Below are positions 26,460-37,670 of a stretch of 64,000 nt of DNA, piece by piece. Made by a program: the position numbers and the translations under genes. The notes beneath the pieces are model-generated. The model worked only from the letters and a program-made list of their open reading frames with translations, searched no databases and was not told the DNA's origin. The stretch is from contig JAFMSR010000014.1 in the NCBI GenBank assembly GCA_022818135.1, positions 41,403,487 to 41,467,486 on the forward strand, written 5' to 3'. This DNA is from Saxidomus purpurata (lineage: Eukaryota > Mollusca > Bivalvia > Venerida > Veneridae). Each line of letters begins with the position of its first letter. Within the stretch, counting starts at the first letter, position 1.

Positions 26460-27039
26460 TTAAGTCAGGTTGATGCAGAACATAAAATGGACCGATCTGA
26501 GGATTTGTGAGAAAATGATTGTTGGTATTTTAAGATAACACAATATATATTAGAAAACACTTGATCTGGATTGTAACCTCAAACTATTTTAGCCGATCTT
26601 AAGAACTCCAAGGGAAAATAACAGTGAGAGAAGTATGTATGGAAATGCAACATAGCTTGAACTCGTCAATTCTATGACATAAGTTGATATAGTGTGTTCC
26701 AATTATTTTTGCTAACCGAAATAGTTTTGCGGACATAATATTTGTCATGGTGCTTAGAAACACTTAAAAAACATAAACAGATACCAATTAATATACACCA
26801 TATACTGGTAATGGTATGTTTTGCTTATAATACGTAACAAACTTTTTCACCGCTATTGCAATCGTTTTTTACCAAAATGAATGTACAGAATTTTGATACA
26901 AGAAATAAATTCTAGATATTCCGTCGTTTTTAGCCTGCAAACTTAATAATACTGTCATGGAAGAGCATAAACTGATGACTAAGTTACTTCATAAGTTAGA
27001 AAATAAATCATATCAAAGCCAGTCAGTTGTAGTGTTTGC
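26460..27039. other. Intergenic/intronic DNA, nothing recognised
   Basis: No gene or repeat evidence. Confidence 0.4.
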
Positions 27040-27215
27040 CAACCGATAGAGACAGAAATTGCATATAAAATTGTAAATTTGAATAATTTCATGGTTTTCT
27101 CACTGCCAAGAGTCATACTCCAGAGAACTGAGACAATTCCATTAGGGAGTATGGCATTTCTATTTGTCAAAGAAGCCATTGACGTCAGCATTTCGCAAAA
27201 CATGTAAGAGGAGAA
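27040..27215 (+). repeat. Gamma block, copy 1
   Basis: Diverged match to 30500-30640 around AATTCCATTAGG...TTCTATTTGTCAAA. Contains a TTGACGTCAG site (27179). The minus frame at 26979-27203 covers it, but conservation at the protein level is weak. Confidence 0.5.
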
Positions 27216-28019
27216 CTAGAAATTTCTCTGTGACTTCAAGTTCGACACGAGGATATTTTATCTCACGTTAGTTTTTGTTTATTTAATTAATTTGTTTTAA
27301 CAGGAACAGTCATGACACAGAGAGAACTTTGCTTCTGACAAAAGTAATCTAGCAAAGGGAGTTATTCGTGAATAATCAGGAGACCGCTGTTGATTTGAAA
27401 GACTCGATGTTCTATTATATTAAAAAAAAATTTGTAGTACCGTACAAGTGATATTAATGGCACATCAGTGGATTTGATAGACATATGACGCTTACATTGT
27501 AAATTCATCCTGAATTGATGACGCACACCTGAATTGATAAATTATTGTTCTGCGAATGTCATGGTCATGTATTTTTTTTATCTCGACCAAAACAGTTAAC
27601 TAATCGAGTTTAATAGTGGTTTAGTCATCAACCCGAAACCTTTTGTGCCAGACTTAATGATGGCATGTCATAACTATACTTAACAACTTTAGAAACGGAA
27701 CCATTTTAACAGGTCATACGTTTTGAGCAGTGAGTAAAATTGCTCTCCTTGCAAAATTGTTTACGTTTACAAATGATATTATGCTTGAATTTTGTAATGA
27801 ATGTGTTGGCAAATTAATAAGACCAAGGAATGACAAAAGGCATAGTGTTCTTGAATCACAGTAAGTTGCAATTACGACAAAGTACCCGTCAAATCCATTG
27901 TTTTTTAAAGTTGTTGAGTATATTTGAGACTCTTAACAAACGTGAAATAATCGAACAATGTGCTATTTTTCTTTTCAATTTTATCGCATTTGTTATATTT
28001 CTCTAAATAAAACTCTTAC
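27216..28019. other. Intergenic/intronic DNA, nothing recognised
   Basis: Flanks the mini-exon candidate. No other structure seen. Confidence 0.4.
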
Positions 28020-28065
28020 CTGATGTCCTTGATCAACTTTGGTGTAGAAATATTTCTAAATTCAT
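28020..28065 (-). other. Candidate mini-exon, 46 bp
   Basis: On the minus strand a good acceptor (TTATCTATTTCAG) and a consensus donor (GTAAGAG) bound 46 bp. One frame is open throughout, giving EFRNISTPKLIKDI. A diverged counterpart with equally good splice sites lies at 52233-52281, in a similar place relative to the epsilon and zeta blocks. Similar length, both splice sites and partial sequence similarity argue for a real duplicated exon. The short length makes chance a fair alternative. No partner exon was identified and no function can be given. Confidence 0.3.
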
Positions 28066-28097
28066 CTGAAATAGATAAAATAAATTAGATACATATC

Positions 28098-28225
28098 ACT
28101 GTCAATATCAACAATACTTTAAATACAAGGCCCATAACTCGGTCAATATTAACAAAACATTAACTACAATGCTCTTGACTCTGTCAATATAAACAAATCA
28201 TTAAATACAAGGCCAATATTAACAA
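28098..28225 (+). repeat. About 45-bp tandem repeat, 3 copies
   Basis: Diverged units of (G/C)TGTCAATAT(C/T)AACAA(A/T)AC(T/A)TTAA(A/C)TACAA followed by a variable GGCCC/TGCTC segment. Confidence 0.75.
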
Positions 28226-28929
28226 AACATGGCATCATGGCACTGATGGCGAGAAGACAATGTTAGGTCGACTGACACTAGAAAGGGAATAAGAAATCAG
28301 AAATAATCTGTATGCGCAGATGATATCCACAAATAAAAGACTCCAGTTGAAAGTGAACGCTTTAGGACTGTCTAATGAAAAAATATGGCAGAAGATATTT
28401 GAATACAAAAGTTCTCAATAATGTTAAGAATGTTTTAAGCACTTAACTCCGTGAAACATTTTTAATGTTTAGAAATGCATCGAATTTGAATAACATCATA
28501 TCTAACAGTAGTCATGTATTAAAAAAGTCGGTAGTCTTTAAATAAACCTCAAAATCGAAAGCAATAAGAATGTTTGCTTCAAATGTAGCTGTACATGATC
28601 GAATTTTGAATCTAGTAAGTGCCAAAAATTCTCCATGGCCAAAAATAATTGCACAAGAGAAACATTAAGTTCAATCCAATTTCTTAAGAATTATCCAGAA
28701 ATTGACGATGGCCATACGCTATATTTTTTCCTATTTACTGCAAATGAGTTCGGCTGATATTTCTATTAAATGACAAAAGACTTCGTATAATTCAGTTGTA
28801 ATTTTATTTCTTTATGCACGAGCATTTTAGTAGAGCTTTGAAGAATTTAGCAAAACATGCGTATGCTTTTTATCACGTGACAGTTTTATTGAGCTGTCTA
28901 TGTACGTTACAGTTACATATACATTTGTA
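28226..28929. other. Intergenic/intronic DNA, nothing recognised
   Basis: No gene or repeat seen. Confidence 0.4.
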
Positions 28930-29850
28930 GACAAATTGCCGTTTTGCTTACCTGCCTTCCTTTTTACAACTTAGAAATGACGTCAAAAAACAAACCAGAA
29001 TGTTTGTAGACACATAAACATTTATTACTGTTAAGAGCTTCTTGACCCTTGATATTTCTCAGACATTTGCTTAACAATTCAAGATTGATGCTCATTCTTT
29101 GACAATGTCTCAATTCTGGCATTAAGAAAAGAGAGCGATGATTTCAATCGATCCTTTAATGGAATCTTGTGGACAATTACGGGATAAACAAATCATCGAA
29201 TTTTTGGTTTTAAGTGAAACTTTACGTGATGTTCTACATGTTGTATTCTATTTGCACCAGTTTTACCTAATATAATTATGCTTATTCTTTTTTCTGTGTT
29301 TGTCCATTAGTTACTTTCATGTCCAGGTTATGGTGTTAATGTTCATATCAGAGTCGACACTGCTAAATTCTTCTATGCATTGTGATATTACCAACCACAA
29401 CCAACTACATTTATGGTCGTTATTTGTAAAAGTCTGAAACACATCCATTAAAATAGAAGTTAGTGTATACACGAAATGTTTGCTATATTTTGGGCTGAGG
29501 CATTTCGAAAGAACAGACTGAAGGAAGAACATATTTGTAGAATTTATTAAATTCAGACTCTCATTTTAAAACGAACAAATGGTAAATGAAACAAGAACTG
29601 CAGATACTTCAATATCTTTATTATTATTCTGCTTTTGTTGTTCAAATGTCCCCCATTGCACATTCGGTACGTAAAAGTTACAAATAGAGAATTTTAAATC
29701 GACGTGTGTTCATTTGAAATTACGTATGAAGTTCTTGACTATTGGAGTGTGTCCATGCCTGCAGACTTGCATCCTGTCTGCCTGTGCAAAATATTGGTGA
29801 TACTGATAGATCAAAATGCATGTAAATATGTATTTCGCTTTATAATTGTT
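28930..29850 (-). repeat. Delta block, copy 1
   Basis: Collinear with 38180-38502 plus 46150-46700, which is one block interrupted by 7.6 kb of inserted DNA. Landmarks in order are TTTTTACAACTT, GAAATGACGTCA, ACAAGATTGATGCTCATT-like, CGATCGATCCT(T/A)TAATG, AATCTTGTGGACA, TTTACGTGATGTTCTA; then AAATGGTAAAT, TTTTAAATCGACGTGT and CTGCAGAC(T/G)TGCATCCT. On the minus strand TGACGTCA is followed about 30 bp later by a donor-like GTAAGC (copy 1) or GTAAGT (copy 2). The strand call is tentative and rests only on that. Confidence 0.78.
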
Positions 29851-29854
29851 TCTG

Positions 29855-29943
29855 TACTAATTAAATTATTCTGGATTGCAAAACATGTTCTTACAACTTA
29901 CATTAATTGCCCTCGAGACTCATTCCAGATGAAAACAATTTCA
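29855..29943 (+). repeat. Epsilon block, copy 2
   Basis: Shares AACATGTTCTTACAACTTA and CTCGAGACTCATTCCAGATG with copies 1 and 3, and runs directly into the (GA)n of the next SINE. Confidence 0.75.
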
Positions 29944-29976
29944 GAGAGAGAGAGAGAGACAGACAGAGAGACAGAA

Positions 29977-30039
<63 letters not shown>

Positions 30040-30162
30040 AATGTTGAAATGTCTATGTCTTGCCTAATGACACAACCGCCGTTTCACAGTAGGGGATCGA
30101 TCCCGGGACCCTCCAATCCTAAGACGAACGCGCCTCTACTGCGCACGCGCCAATGTGGCTCC
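29944..30162 (-). mobile_element. tRNA-derived SINE with (GA)n end
   Basis: The minus strand has a tRNA-like head (30162 to 30092) with an A-box-like GCGCAGTAGAGGCGCGTTCG and a B-box GGGATCGATCCCC. A short body follows containing TGTCATTAGGCAAGACAT, and a pure (CT)n tract as read on this strand ((GA)n on plus, 29944-30036). The (GA)n keeps a spurious 171-codon plus frame open. A relic of the same tail lies at the equivalent place in the third epsilon copy (51545-51600), which suggests insertion before that duplication. Confidence 0.85.
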
Positions 30163-30499
30163 ACAATAATTCATATTATTAAAATTAATTTCAGTTGCGT
30201 CTTGATAAAACTTGAATAAATGACAAGATAATCAAAGTAGCTTGCGTGTGTTTTTGTGAACTTATTATTATATTAAATACCGGTTTTAGTCATAAATCTT
30301 TGATAACGTTCTCAGTAATGTCTGGCTGCTTTGTGATATACTGCGCCAGGATTATACGCATCAGTCTTGGCGGCCATTAAAGCCTACCAGTCCTGTCCAA
30401 AAATATGAGTTATATGGGATTAGAAATGGAATATCAGTACAGATGAGACAAAATCTATTAAGACAGAAGGCGCATATACCATTTTAGTTTTGAATTATT
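30163..30499. other. Intergenic/intronic DNA, nothing recognised
   Basis: No gene seen. Confidence 0.4.
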
Positions 30500-30640
30500 T
30501 CAAGAAATGTATCTGCGGCCATCCACCAAACAGTAGATAATGGAAGACACAGACAAATCCATTAGGCAAAGAGAGAATGGGAATTCTATTTACAAAATCA
30601 TCAACATTACTTAACAGCTGTAAGATGTTTATAGCGTGTT
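30500..30640 (+). repeat. Gamma block, copy 2
   Basis: Diverged match to 27040-27215 around AAATCCATTAGG and TTCTATTTACAAAATC. The CRE-like site of copy 1 is not preserved. Confidence 0.45.
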
Positions 30641-31984
30641 TAGGCTGTAGTGTGTTCTCAGTAATTATTGCATATGTTACTATATATAGTATCAAATTTG
30701 CCTTGATTTTCTGTGAAATGGACAGATAAAACGATCACGTGACGTAGTGTACCGATAACTGATATCGGCACACTTGCTAGTGTGCCAGAAAATTTATATC
30801 GAGGCTATTTCTGGTCAACTGTGCAGTAACGCTAGGCCCGCGGTCACTTCTGACTGGGGATGTAACATCTTTTTGTAGCACTTACAGAACTAAGGCAGAT
30901 AGCTTACCGGCGAAATCTATAGTCATTTCTACAAAAAAATATTCCTTACGATTTGAAAGAACAGTGACGATACACCAAAATATCTTTTCATTGGTACTGC
31001 AAACTGCAAAATAAAAGTCGTTATCGATAGTTTTAAAGAAGAGGAACGCTATTTCTCCGACAACGTTTTTCGTAAAGAAACTTTATGAATGGGAGAGAAA
31101 GACATACGTCTACATAACTTTATAGCAAATTGTTCATGATCCTATCATTCCTCAATTTGTAAACCCATTATAATTTTGTTCTAGCAAATTTAATGTGATC
31201 ACATGGCTTTAATAATCAAAGTCTATTTCAGTATGTTTAACGAAGCTGCAATATTCATCTTAATCCACTGTATAATTTGAAAGACTTTATTCTTTTGAAA
31301 GATTTTTTATTTATTTGATAAATACACTAGTCATTGAAATAAGTAGTTAGTATTTTAATAATTTAATGCTAGTCGGTTAAGACTAGCTGCTTATATACAT
31401 TTATTTACTACCATAATATTGTTATTCGCAGAACTATATTATTACTATTTTTCACATTGTTTAGTGTGTAGTTCTGCAAAATCATTGTTTTAATACAGTA
31501 TTTTGTGATTCGTTCTTCTCAGGATATTAAATTTTATCTGCATTGACATCATGTCATTAATAAATGCGAAAAGTGTATTACAAACAAACTTTATTTGCAT
31601 TTCGGCTGTCTTTGAAGTTAGATTACACAATGTTTCTATTATGATAAAATATTTATTGGGTTGCATAGTATTATTACGAGATGTGTATATATAGTTTATT
31701 TTAAACTATGTAAACAATTCAACCAACGATGAAAATACGTATCTTTAACAATCAGACAATTGTGTCTCTGTATAGGTTTTATTATGCACTAGTAAACGGT
31801 TTGACGCACGGACCGGTATGACGTAAACTGACGCCATATTGTGCCATAATTATGACGTTAAATAAATATCCGCGAATAAACTAACCCATTGCATTTATTC
31901 ACCATTTGTAATATCTGGACCTGTAAGAATCGAAATAATATCCGTTCCAAAGTTGTTATCACCTAATAAACAACGTTTTGTCGT
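30641..31984. other. Intergenic/intronic DNA, no gene seen
   Basis: A short inverted pair, CGATAACTGATATCGG, and a GTGTACC / GTGTGCC pair lie at 30747-30785. Otherwise there is nothing supportable. Confidence 0.4.
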
Positions 31985-32290
31985 TCTGATGTTTAGTTAT
32001 AAACCACTCAGACTCCCCTTTAAGTTGTTTTAGAACTTCACCTTCTATTATTAAATTGGTATAACGTAAGTATAATGTATCTTTATAATTGGTACATAAT
32101 GGATTGCAAATCTCTGGTGGATTACAATCAATGGTTACATCATATCTTCAGAGCTTCGTGATTTAAAAGTTCTGCTGTAGGAAAATTTTTGATTTGCCCT
32201 TTATTCCTAAGGGAATACATTTGAATCTCCATTATACAGTTTACTTTGCAGAATCTCATGAACTGCAAAGTTTTCCAAATGTCATTGGAA
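31985..32290 (+). repeat. Zeta block, copy 1
   Basis: Collinear with 48350-48670 and, for its second half, 53125-53290. Landmarks in order are AAGTTGTTTTAGAACTTC, TTGGTATAACGTAAGTAT, ATGGATTGCAAAT, GGATTACAATCA, GGTTACATCATATC, GGAAAATTTTTG, CTCATGAACTG. The GTAAGTAT plus-strand donor-like sequence is kept between copies 1 and 2. Confidence 0.78.
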
Positions 32291-32591
32291 TGAGAATTAT
32301 GTCAGCTTTCTATGCTATCAACTAAATATCTTAAAGGGTTACCCGCGGCAATTATCATGTGAAGGAAAAGGTTTAACGTTGAAGTTTAGAAGTTTATATA
32401 TAATCACCAGTTGATAATTTTTAAACTCGTGAACACGTGCTGTCATATATAAGTCAGTGATCATATTGAAAAGTTTTCAGCTGATTTTGTCCGAAATTCA
32501 ATTACATTAACGTTGCTATTTCGTTTGTTGATAAAATATACTGTTTTCCAAACTTCATTGCTTGATGTACTGTTTGGGAGCGGGTAAGTAC
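32291..32591. other. Unassigned DNA upstream of the hAT-type MITE
   Basis: Nothing recognised. Ends with the 8-bp target sequence GTAAGTAC at 32584-32591. Confidence 0.4.
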
Positions 32592-33332
32592 TAGTGATAG
32601 AAATCGGTTGAATTTTTCACAATCGATTATCGGTTCAATCGGATGGGGTATAATCGATAACCTTCCGATTAATAATCGGTTAAACCAAAAGTAACATTCA
32701 AGCAAGGCGCTACAATCTACACCATTACATGAAGTAGTTCTGCCACAGTTATGCGAGGTTAACCCTTTACAATGCTGGAACAGTAAATAGGTAATGCTAC
32801 ATGTCACCAATCGAAAACATTGCGCCTAATAAGAGATTTTTAAAGGGAATATTCAAAGGTTTTCTTATAGAAACCTGTGTAAAATCAAGAGATCCCATGA
32901 CCTGAGGTCATGTTTTCAACAATGTTGGCCTTCTGGTAAGGGCCAGAAACTGGTAGAAGACTAGAAGAATGTTTTTGAAATAAATTGTTAACACAGAACT
33001 GATGGCCGAGTATGCTTTTGTGCTAGACAGACAACACGAATATGAACAGAAAGTTGTACTGGCAAAGAAATCAGAGAGTGTCAATGTCAATGATAATAAT
33101 TCCAAGCTATTGACTTTGTTTTTCTTCCCAGATGGGAGAAAAGCCGCAAGCTTTCTTCAGACTCAGTTGTTGTTGAACTTGTTTCTTACATAACGTGAGT
33201 CTAATTATCTACCTTGGGTATGGTATAAAACTTTTACCGCGACGTCGCCGACCGGATATGTGTAATCGATTATTATCGCCCTTCATTTTACTAACCGATC
33301 GTCGGCGACTAGCGACAATCGGAACATCACTA
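32592..33332 (+). mobile_element. hAT-type non-autonomous transposon, 741 bp
   Basis: Terminal inverted repeats TAGTGAT...ATCACTA are flanked by a perfect 8-bp duplication GTAAGTAC (32584-32591 and 33333-33340). The 8-bp size and TAGTGAT-like end fit the hAT superfamily. Sub-terminal regions are rich in ATCGATT/AATCGGTT words, and the right side has a CGTCGCCGACCGG / CCGATCGTCGGCGAC stem. No transposase is present. The centre holds a 63-codon plus frame (33002-33193; starts MAEYAFVLDRQHEYEQK) that I do not recognise. A TTTTTCTTCCCAG acceptor-like site falls inside it. It could be a captured host fragment or chance. Confidence 0.88.
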
Positions 33333-34329
33333 GTAAGTACTAAAGGTGAATTATGAAATGAATGCAGTCAATCAACACTTAGTCCTGAAATGTTTTGTCG
33401 GTATGTTTCACTATGTTAGCCTAAAGTTGACATTGCTGCAGAGTTTCTGCTATCATTTTACATTTTTCTACAAAGTCACATTGGATTTTAAAAATTCTCA
33501 ACTCGTGATCTAATATAAAACGTTTAAAATTCAACGTTCAACTTTTTCCATAATATGATAAATGCCGTATATGATAACCAAATGAGAAAATCATGGGGAC
33601 CGGCCACTTGTTTTTAGTATTGTACTACATATTATATACTGACACCCTTCGTAACAGTAACTCAACAATGTCCCAGTCGAATGATAATCATTACTTGATA
33701 ATTCTAATTTCGTTGCGTAGTTAACCAACGCAAATAAAGGTTCACTGTATTATCAGACAAACACAATCTATAAACTGAATTTTGATTGGTTAAAATTAAG
33801 CTGGTAGGATAATGCCTAATTGAAAGAACAGCCATAATTCTCAGTCGAATGCACGCATTACTTAGGATATGAGATTATACCTAATTGAAAGAATAGCCAT
33901 CCCTTTCATACACGCATTGATTTAGGTCGGATAGTATGTTTACAACCAATTAACGTTTTCAAAAATATCATTTAATACATGTATTACCTATTTATATTAC
34001 TTCATGTTCTGTAACAGACGATGCACATATTACACCTTTCAAACTTCTTTCAGAATAATAAAGAAGTGATTAAAAATTTAAAGTACAGACTTATATGTGT
34101 TACAGCGTATACATGTACACATTGTTCAAAATACTTTTTTTCGTAAAAGCTATAAATAAGAAAGTTAACACAAGTTTAACCCATTGTATAGCATGTTTCA
34201 TTACATTTATAGAAAATGATTACATTTAATAATGCAAGCCTTAAACATAAATATAAATCTAAATGAATATAAACTGCATACACTAAAACATATAATTGAT
34301 ACCTGAAATGTGTTTAGCCTATAACCTTT
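33333..34329. other. Intergenic/intronic DNA with a short local duplication
   Basis: GATAATGCCTAATTGAAAGAA...AGCCATAATTCTCAGTCGAATGCACGCATT is partly repeated about 70 bp later (GAGATTATACCTAATTGAAAG...ACACGCATTGA), at about 33810-33920. No gene seen. Confidence 0.5.
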
Positions 34330-34535
34330 TATGTTTTCAACTGCATTCCACTGATAAAATCAAAGAGAATTAATCCCTGCACAAGTGCATGACTGAGATA
34401 TGAACCGACTAACAATAGATCATATTAAACTTTACATTATTACGGTCGATATCTGTGATGGGCGCCGATCTATAATACAATACTTGTTTTACGCAAACAA
34501 AGCTCAAATAGTAAACTCGGCAAAACATATTTTCT
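34330..34535 (+). repeat. Theta block, copy 1
   Basis: Matches 55170-55380: AACAATAGATC(A/G)CATT-type sequence followed by TTAC(G/A) and ACGGTCGATATC, then a TATAATACAATAC-like segment, keep order in both. Confidence 0.68.
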
Positions 34536-34794
34536 CACTATCGCACCTTTACAAGCAAATATGTCGAGTTTTATTATGTGCTTTATAGCTGCTGGTGTTA
34601 ATTTTATATTGGCAACTACAATATCAAAGATTTAAGGTAGATTCCAGTAACAATTAGCAGACTGTTCTGCAATGAAATTTACTTAAGGATAGATACTTAA
34701 GTAATAAACAAAACTGTAATACTTGACTGTCGTCGAGGTAGCATAAAAAACTTCAGACAGACAGTGTTAAAAGGGCTGCACAACAAGAAGTTGT

Positions 34795-35130
34795 GTTACA
34801 GCTGACACTGTACAATTATAGACTAATTTTGAGGTCAATCTATAGTTTTGTGGACCTGTTAAAAGTGATATTGACCGAGGACGAAGTCCGAGGTTAATAT
34901 TATTTTTTACAGGTCCGCAAAACTATATATTTACCGAAACAGTAGTCTAAAGTTATTTTATCGTATACCTCAAAAAAGATGTGAAAATTACACGAAAATA
35001 TTACAGATACGACGTCTTGAAATCCGTGCAGGTCTACACATCATTTTCCAGGTCTACACATACTTTTGCAGACCCGGCACGTGAGCGCTATCGGCCAATC
35101 TGGATTAAGTATTTGTAACATGAATATGAT
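34795..35130 (+). mobile_element. Hairpin-bearing interspersed repeat, copy B
   Basis: Inverted copy of 8655-8935. It contains a long internal hairpin: TATAGTTTTGTGGACCTGTT...GATATTGACC around GAGGACGAAGTCC, pairing with GGTTAATATT...ACAGGTCCGCAAAACTATAT. It also has two GTCTACACAT units and the GGCACGTGAGCGCTATCGG end. Non-coding. Confidence 0.75.
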
Positions 35131-35859
35131 ATTGATGTTTGCTACCCCGGTACATCCCAATCATGTGACTCAATTTAATCTATTCCCGTATAAGAGCAAT
35201 TAATAGGTTCGACAATTGTATAATAAAAAAGGCGCTGTGTTTTCTTCCTTAGATATACACAAACAAAATCAATGTAAGTAATTTTAACGTTTAATTATTT
35301 CATAAACCGTGTATGATAAGTGTCATAGTCTAAAGGGTTTGTAAGATTATAATGATCAGTGATTTTAATACATGCCTGTCGACGCTCTGTAGATAGCATA
35401 GGTATAATATGACAGTGCAGATATTGTCCTGTTACATTTTTATATTGTTAAGATTGTAAAGATAGATGAGATGCATGTATCGTGCCTATAATGAAAACTG
35501 AACATGTCCACGACAACAAAACAACCAAACCTAGTAGTTATTTCCCATAGTGGGACTGAAATGATAATAATATTATGAAAATTAACACACTTACTGTACA
35601 ACAAATCAACCAACAAGAGTATTCGCTAAAAGTAAGATGCTGCAGTTAGTGTTCTTACTCGTATATGGAAATTTCTGCATTCATACCAGTTTGTAAAACA
35701 ATAAACGAAACTTGGCCATAAATTATTTGAAAACGGTCTCAAATGCACTCACGTCGTTATTTATAAACAAAAATGTTATTTATCCAAATCGTACATCATC
35801 CAACTGAGCTTGCAGTTTTTATGTTAAATATCATTTCCAATCCAAGGAGAATTCAGAAT
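35131..35859. other. Intergenic/intronic DNA, nothing recognised
   Basis: No gene or repeat evidence. Confidence 0.4.
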
Positions 35860-36150
35860 CAGAATCATAAATCAATTTAAATGCATCTGATAGCAACAAA
35901 GCGTATTGAAAACAAGATGAAATAGATCCTTGTCATGGAAAAAAAAGAAACAGATATGTCGTTGCAACAACAAAAACGTCTCATTTATTTAGAAACTCGA
36001 GAGACAAGATGACTTTTAATAAAATTCTCTTCATTTCGTTGCTGCATTTCCTTAAAGGGATATCTGCTGTAATATCTGTGAGACACAAGAGGGCAATAAT
36101 GGCCCTGGATCGCTCGTTCGAGTTGACCATCGACCTCAAAATCAGTAGGG
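35860..36150 (-). repeat. Eta block, copy 1
   Basis: Homologous to 49370-49610, 50870-51130 and 57130-57310. Shared landmarks on plus are AAAACAAGAT, TTGTCATGG, TTGCA(A/G)C(A/T)ACAAA, TAATAAAAT, and TGCTGCATTTCC. On the minus strand a frame starts MKRILLKVILSLEFLNK before a stop, comparable with the leader-like ORF in copy 4. Copies 2 and 3 are disrupted. Confidence 0.75.
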
Positions 36151-36620
36151 GAAATCTAATGGGCAAGACCAATCTCACTATCTAGTTTGAATATTAAGGC
36201 CTAATGGTTGTTCTCCAGTTATTGAACATAATAGAGCTGACCTTGATCTTAGACCCAGTGACCTAAATATCAACTGAGGTCACCTACTGGTTACGGCCAA
36301 CCTGTTCATGCAGTCTGAGGATCATATGTCCAATTAATTTGTATTGACAATACTACCAAATATCTTAGCTTATGGCCATGTGGTTTTGTAGAAGATTTTT
36401 GAAACGTTGTTCCTTTAGATTGATGGCAAGCAGAATTATGCATGGCATTGATTCTTTGAATAAACTTTGTAGAGCTCCATGCCAAGGAAATCCCTGCCAA
36501 GTTCCATCACCATTGACCAAGCAGTTTCAGAAGAGATGTTGTTTGAAGCAAACTATGGAAAGACGGACGTTAGACGGACGATAGACGGACATCCAACGAT
36601 CCTAAAATCTAACCATGGGC
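36151..36620 (+). repeat. Dispersed bivalve-type repeat
   Basis: Contains GACCTTGATCTTAGACCCAG, TGACCTAAATATCAACTGAG, GTCACCTACTGGTTACGGCC and, at its 3' end, a run of (G)ACGGACG(T)TAGACGG units ending CATCCAACGAT. From memory this alternating 'gtgacct ... tcatctactgg' structure with a GACGGAC-rich end is a common interspersed repeat in bivalves. Its left edge may begin near 36115, overlapping the end of eta copy 1. Not a gene. Confidence 0.6.
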
Positions 36621-37124
36621 ACTACATGCTCAGATAAGCTAAAAGTAAAAAGGTCCATTCATTTCAACGGTTTCCATTGCTACCTGTATTTAACTTTAAC
36701 ATTCTAAAAAATTAATTAGAAAGTGTTCATTCCCTGTTGGGTAATACAATACTGCATAATCAAAGTTAACAACGCATTATGCAAGACTAATGCGTTCACA
36801 AACGCGCACGTCGGCCTCAATCTTTTCGACATAAAGTTATGCCTCATATCGCGGTTTTTCGAACATAATTTGAAGAAATTTGATTTTTAATGGATGTCAC
36901 TCAGTTGATTGAATACACCTTTTATATCTATATTTTTAAACAGAATGTCAAGGGAATAGTGTGTAAAACGCCTTCAAAGTAATTAAAATTTAGGCCAAGC
37001 ATAAACACAGCTTTAACGGAATAACTTCCATTTCTGAAGATGATGTTATGTTGTTTGGACAGATTTGCACATCGTCACAGAGAAGAGAAAAACGATTGAT
37101 GATAAAAAGAAATTAACAGTGTTA
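36621..37124. other. Intergenic/intronic DNA, nothing recognised
   Basis: No gene seen. Confidence 0.4.
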
Positions 37125-37290
37125 AATAGCCTTTTCTTTTTTTGAATAATGATAGATGTCATTATGTAAAAATAGCGTGCGAAACAGCAGTAAAGTCCTT
37201 CAACACATCAATATTGATGACATCTTTGTTACAACAAATAAAAGTGTACATGTTGAAAGAAGGATAGTTTTTCTTCTGCGAAAGCAATAA
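37125..37290 (+). repeat. Kappa block, copy 1
   Basis: Matches 49960-50110: CTTCAACACATCAATATTGA, TTTGTTACAACAAATAAAA and GTGTACATGTTG-like segments keep order in both. The 107-codon minus frame at 37200-37523 overlaps this block but is not kept in copy 2. Confidence 0.65.
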
Positions 37291-37670
37291 GAATTCATAC
37301 TTACAGTACAAAAGTAGCGGAACAAGCTCGAGTTTTGAATCGAGTTATTAAAAAAAAATACTTTACCACCAAACGAATGGCATAAGATGAGCATGTAACA
37401 CCGTATTTTTTTATAGTAAATGGAATTCAACATAAGTGGGCCATGACCATAACTTACGTTCGTAATCAAAACTTTGAAAGAAAGTGAAAAAAGGAACAGT
37501 TGCATTTCGCGTAAGCTATGCATTGAATGTACGTCATCTTTACGTGTTATAGACTAAGTGTACTAAATGCAGACATAAGCTAGAGAAGTCGCAGAATAGC
37601 ATATACATATGAATAACAATTGCTTCGTAATAGATTACAGATCCTAGCTAAAGTACGTATTTCTAATATA
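37291..37670. other. Intergenic/intronic DNA, nothing recognised
   Basis: No gene seen. Confidence 0.4.

Noticed and set aside
29704..30219. 171-codon plus-strand open frame
   Set aside because: Its length comes from the (GA)n tract of a SINE (RERERE repeat) and the rest has no domain; the frame crosses a tRNA-derived SINE on the opposite strand.
37200..37523. 107-codon minus-strand frame
   Set aside because: Overlaps the kappa block but is not open in the second kappa copy; no recognisable domain.
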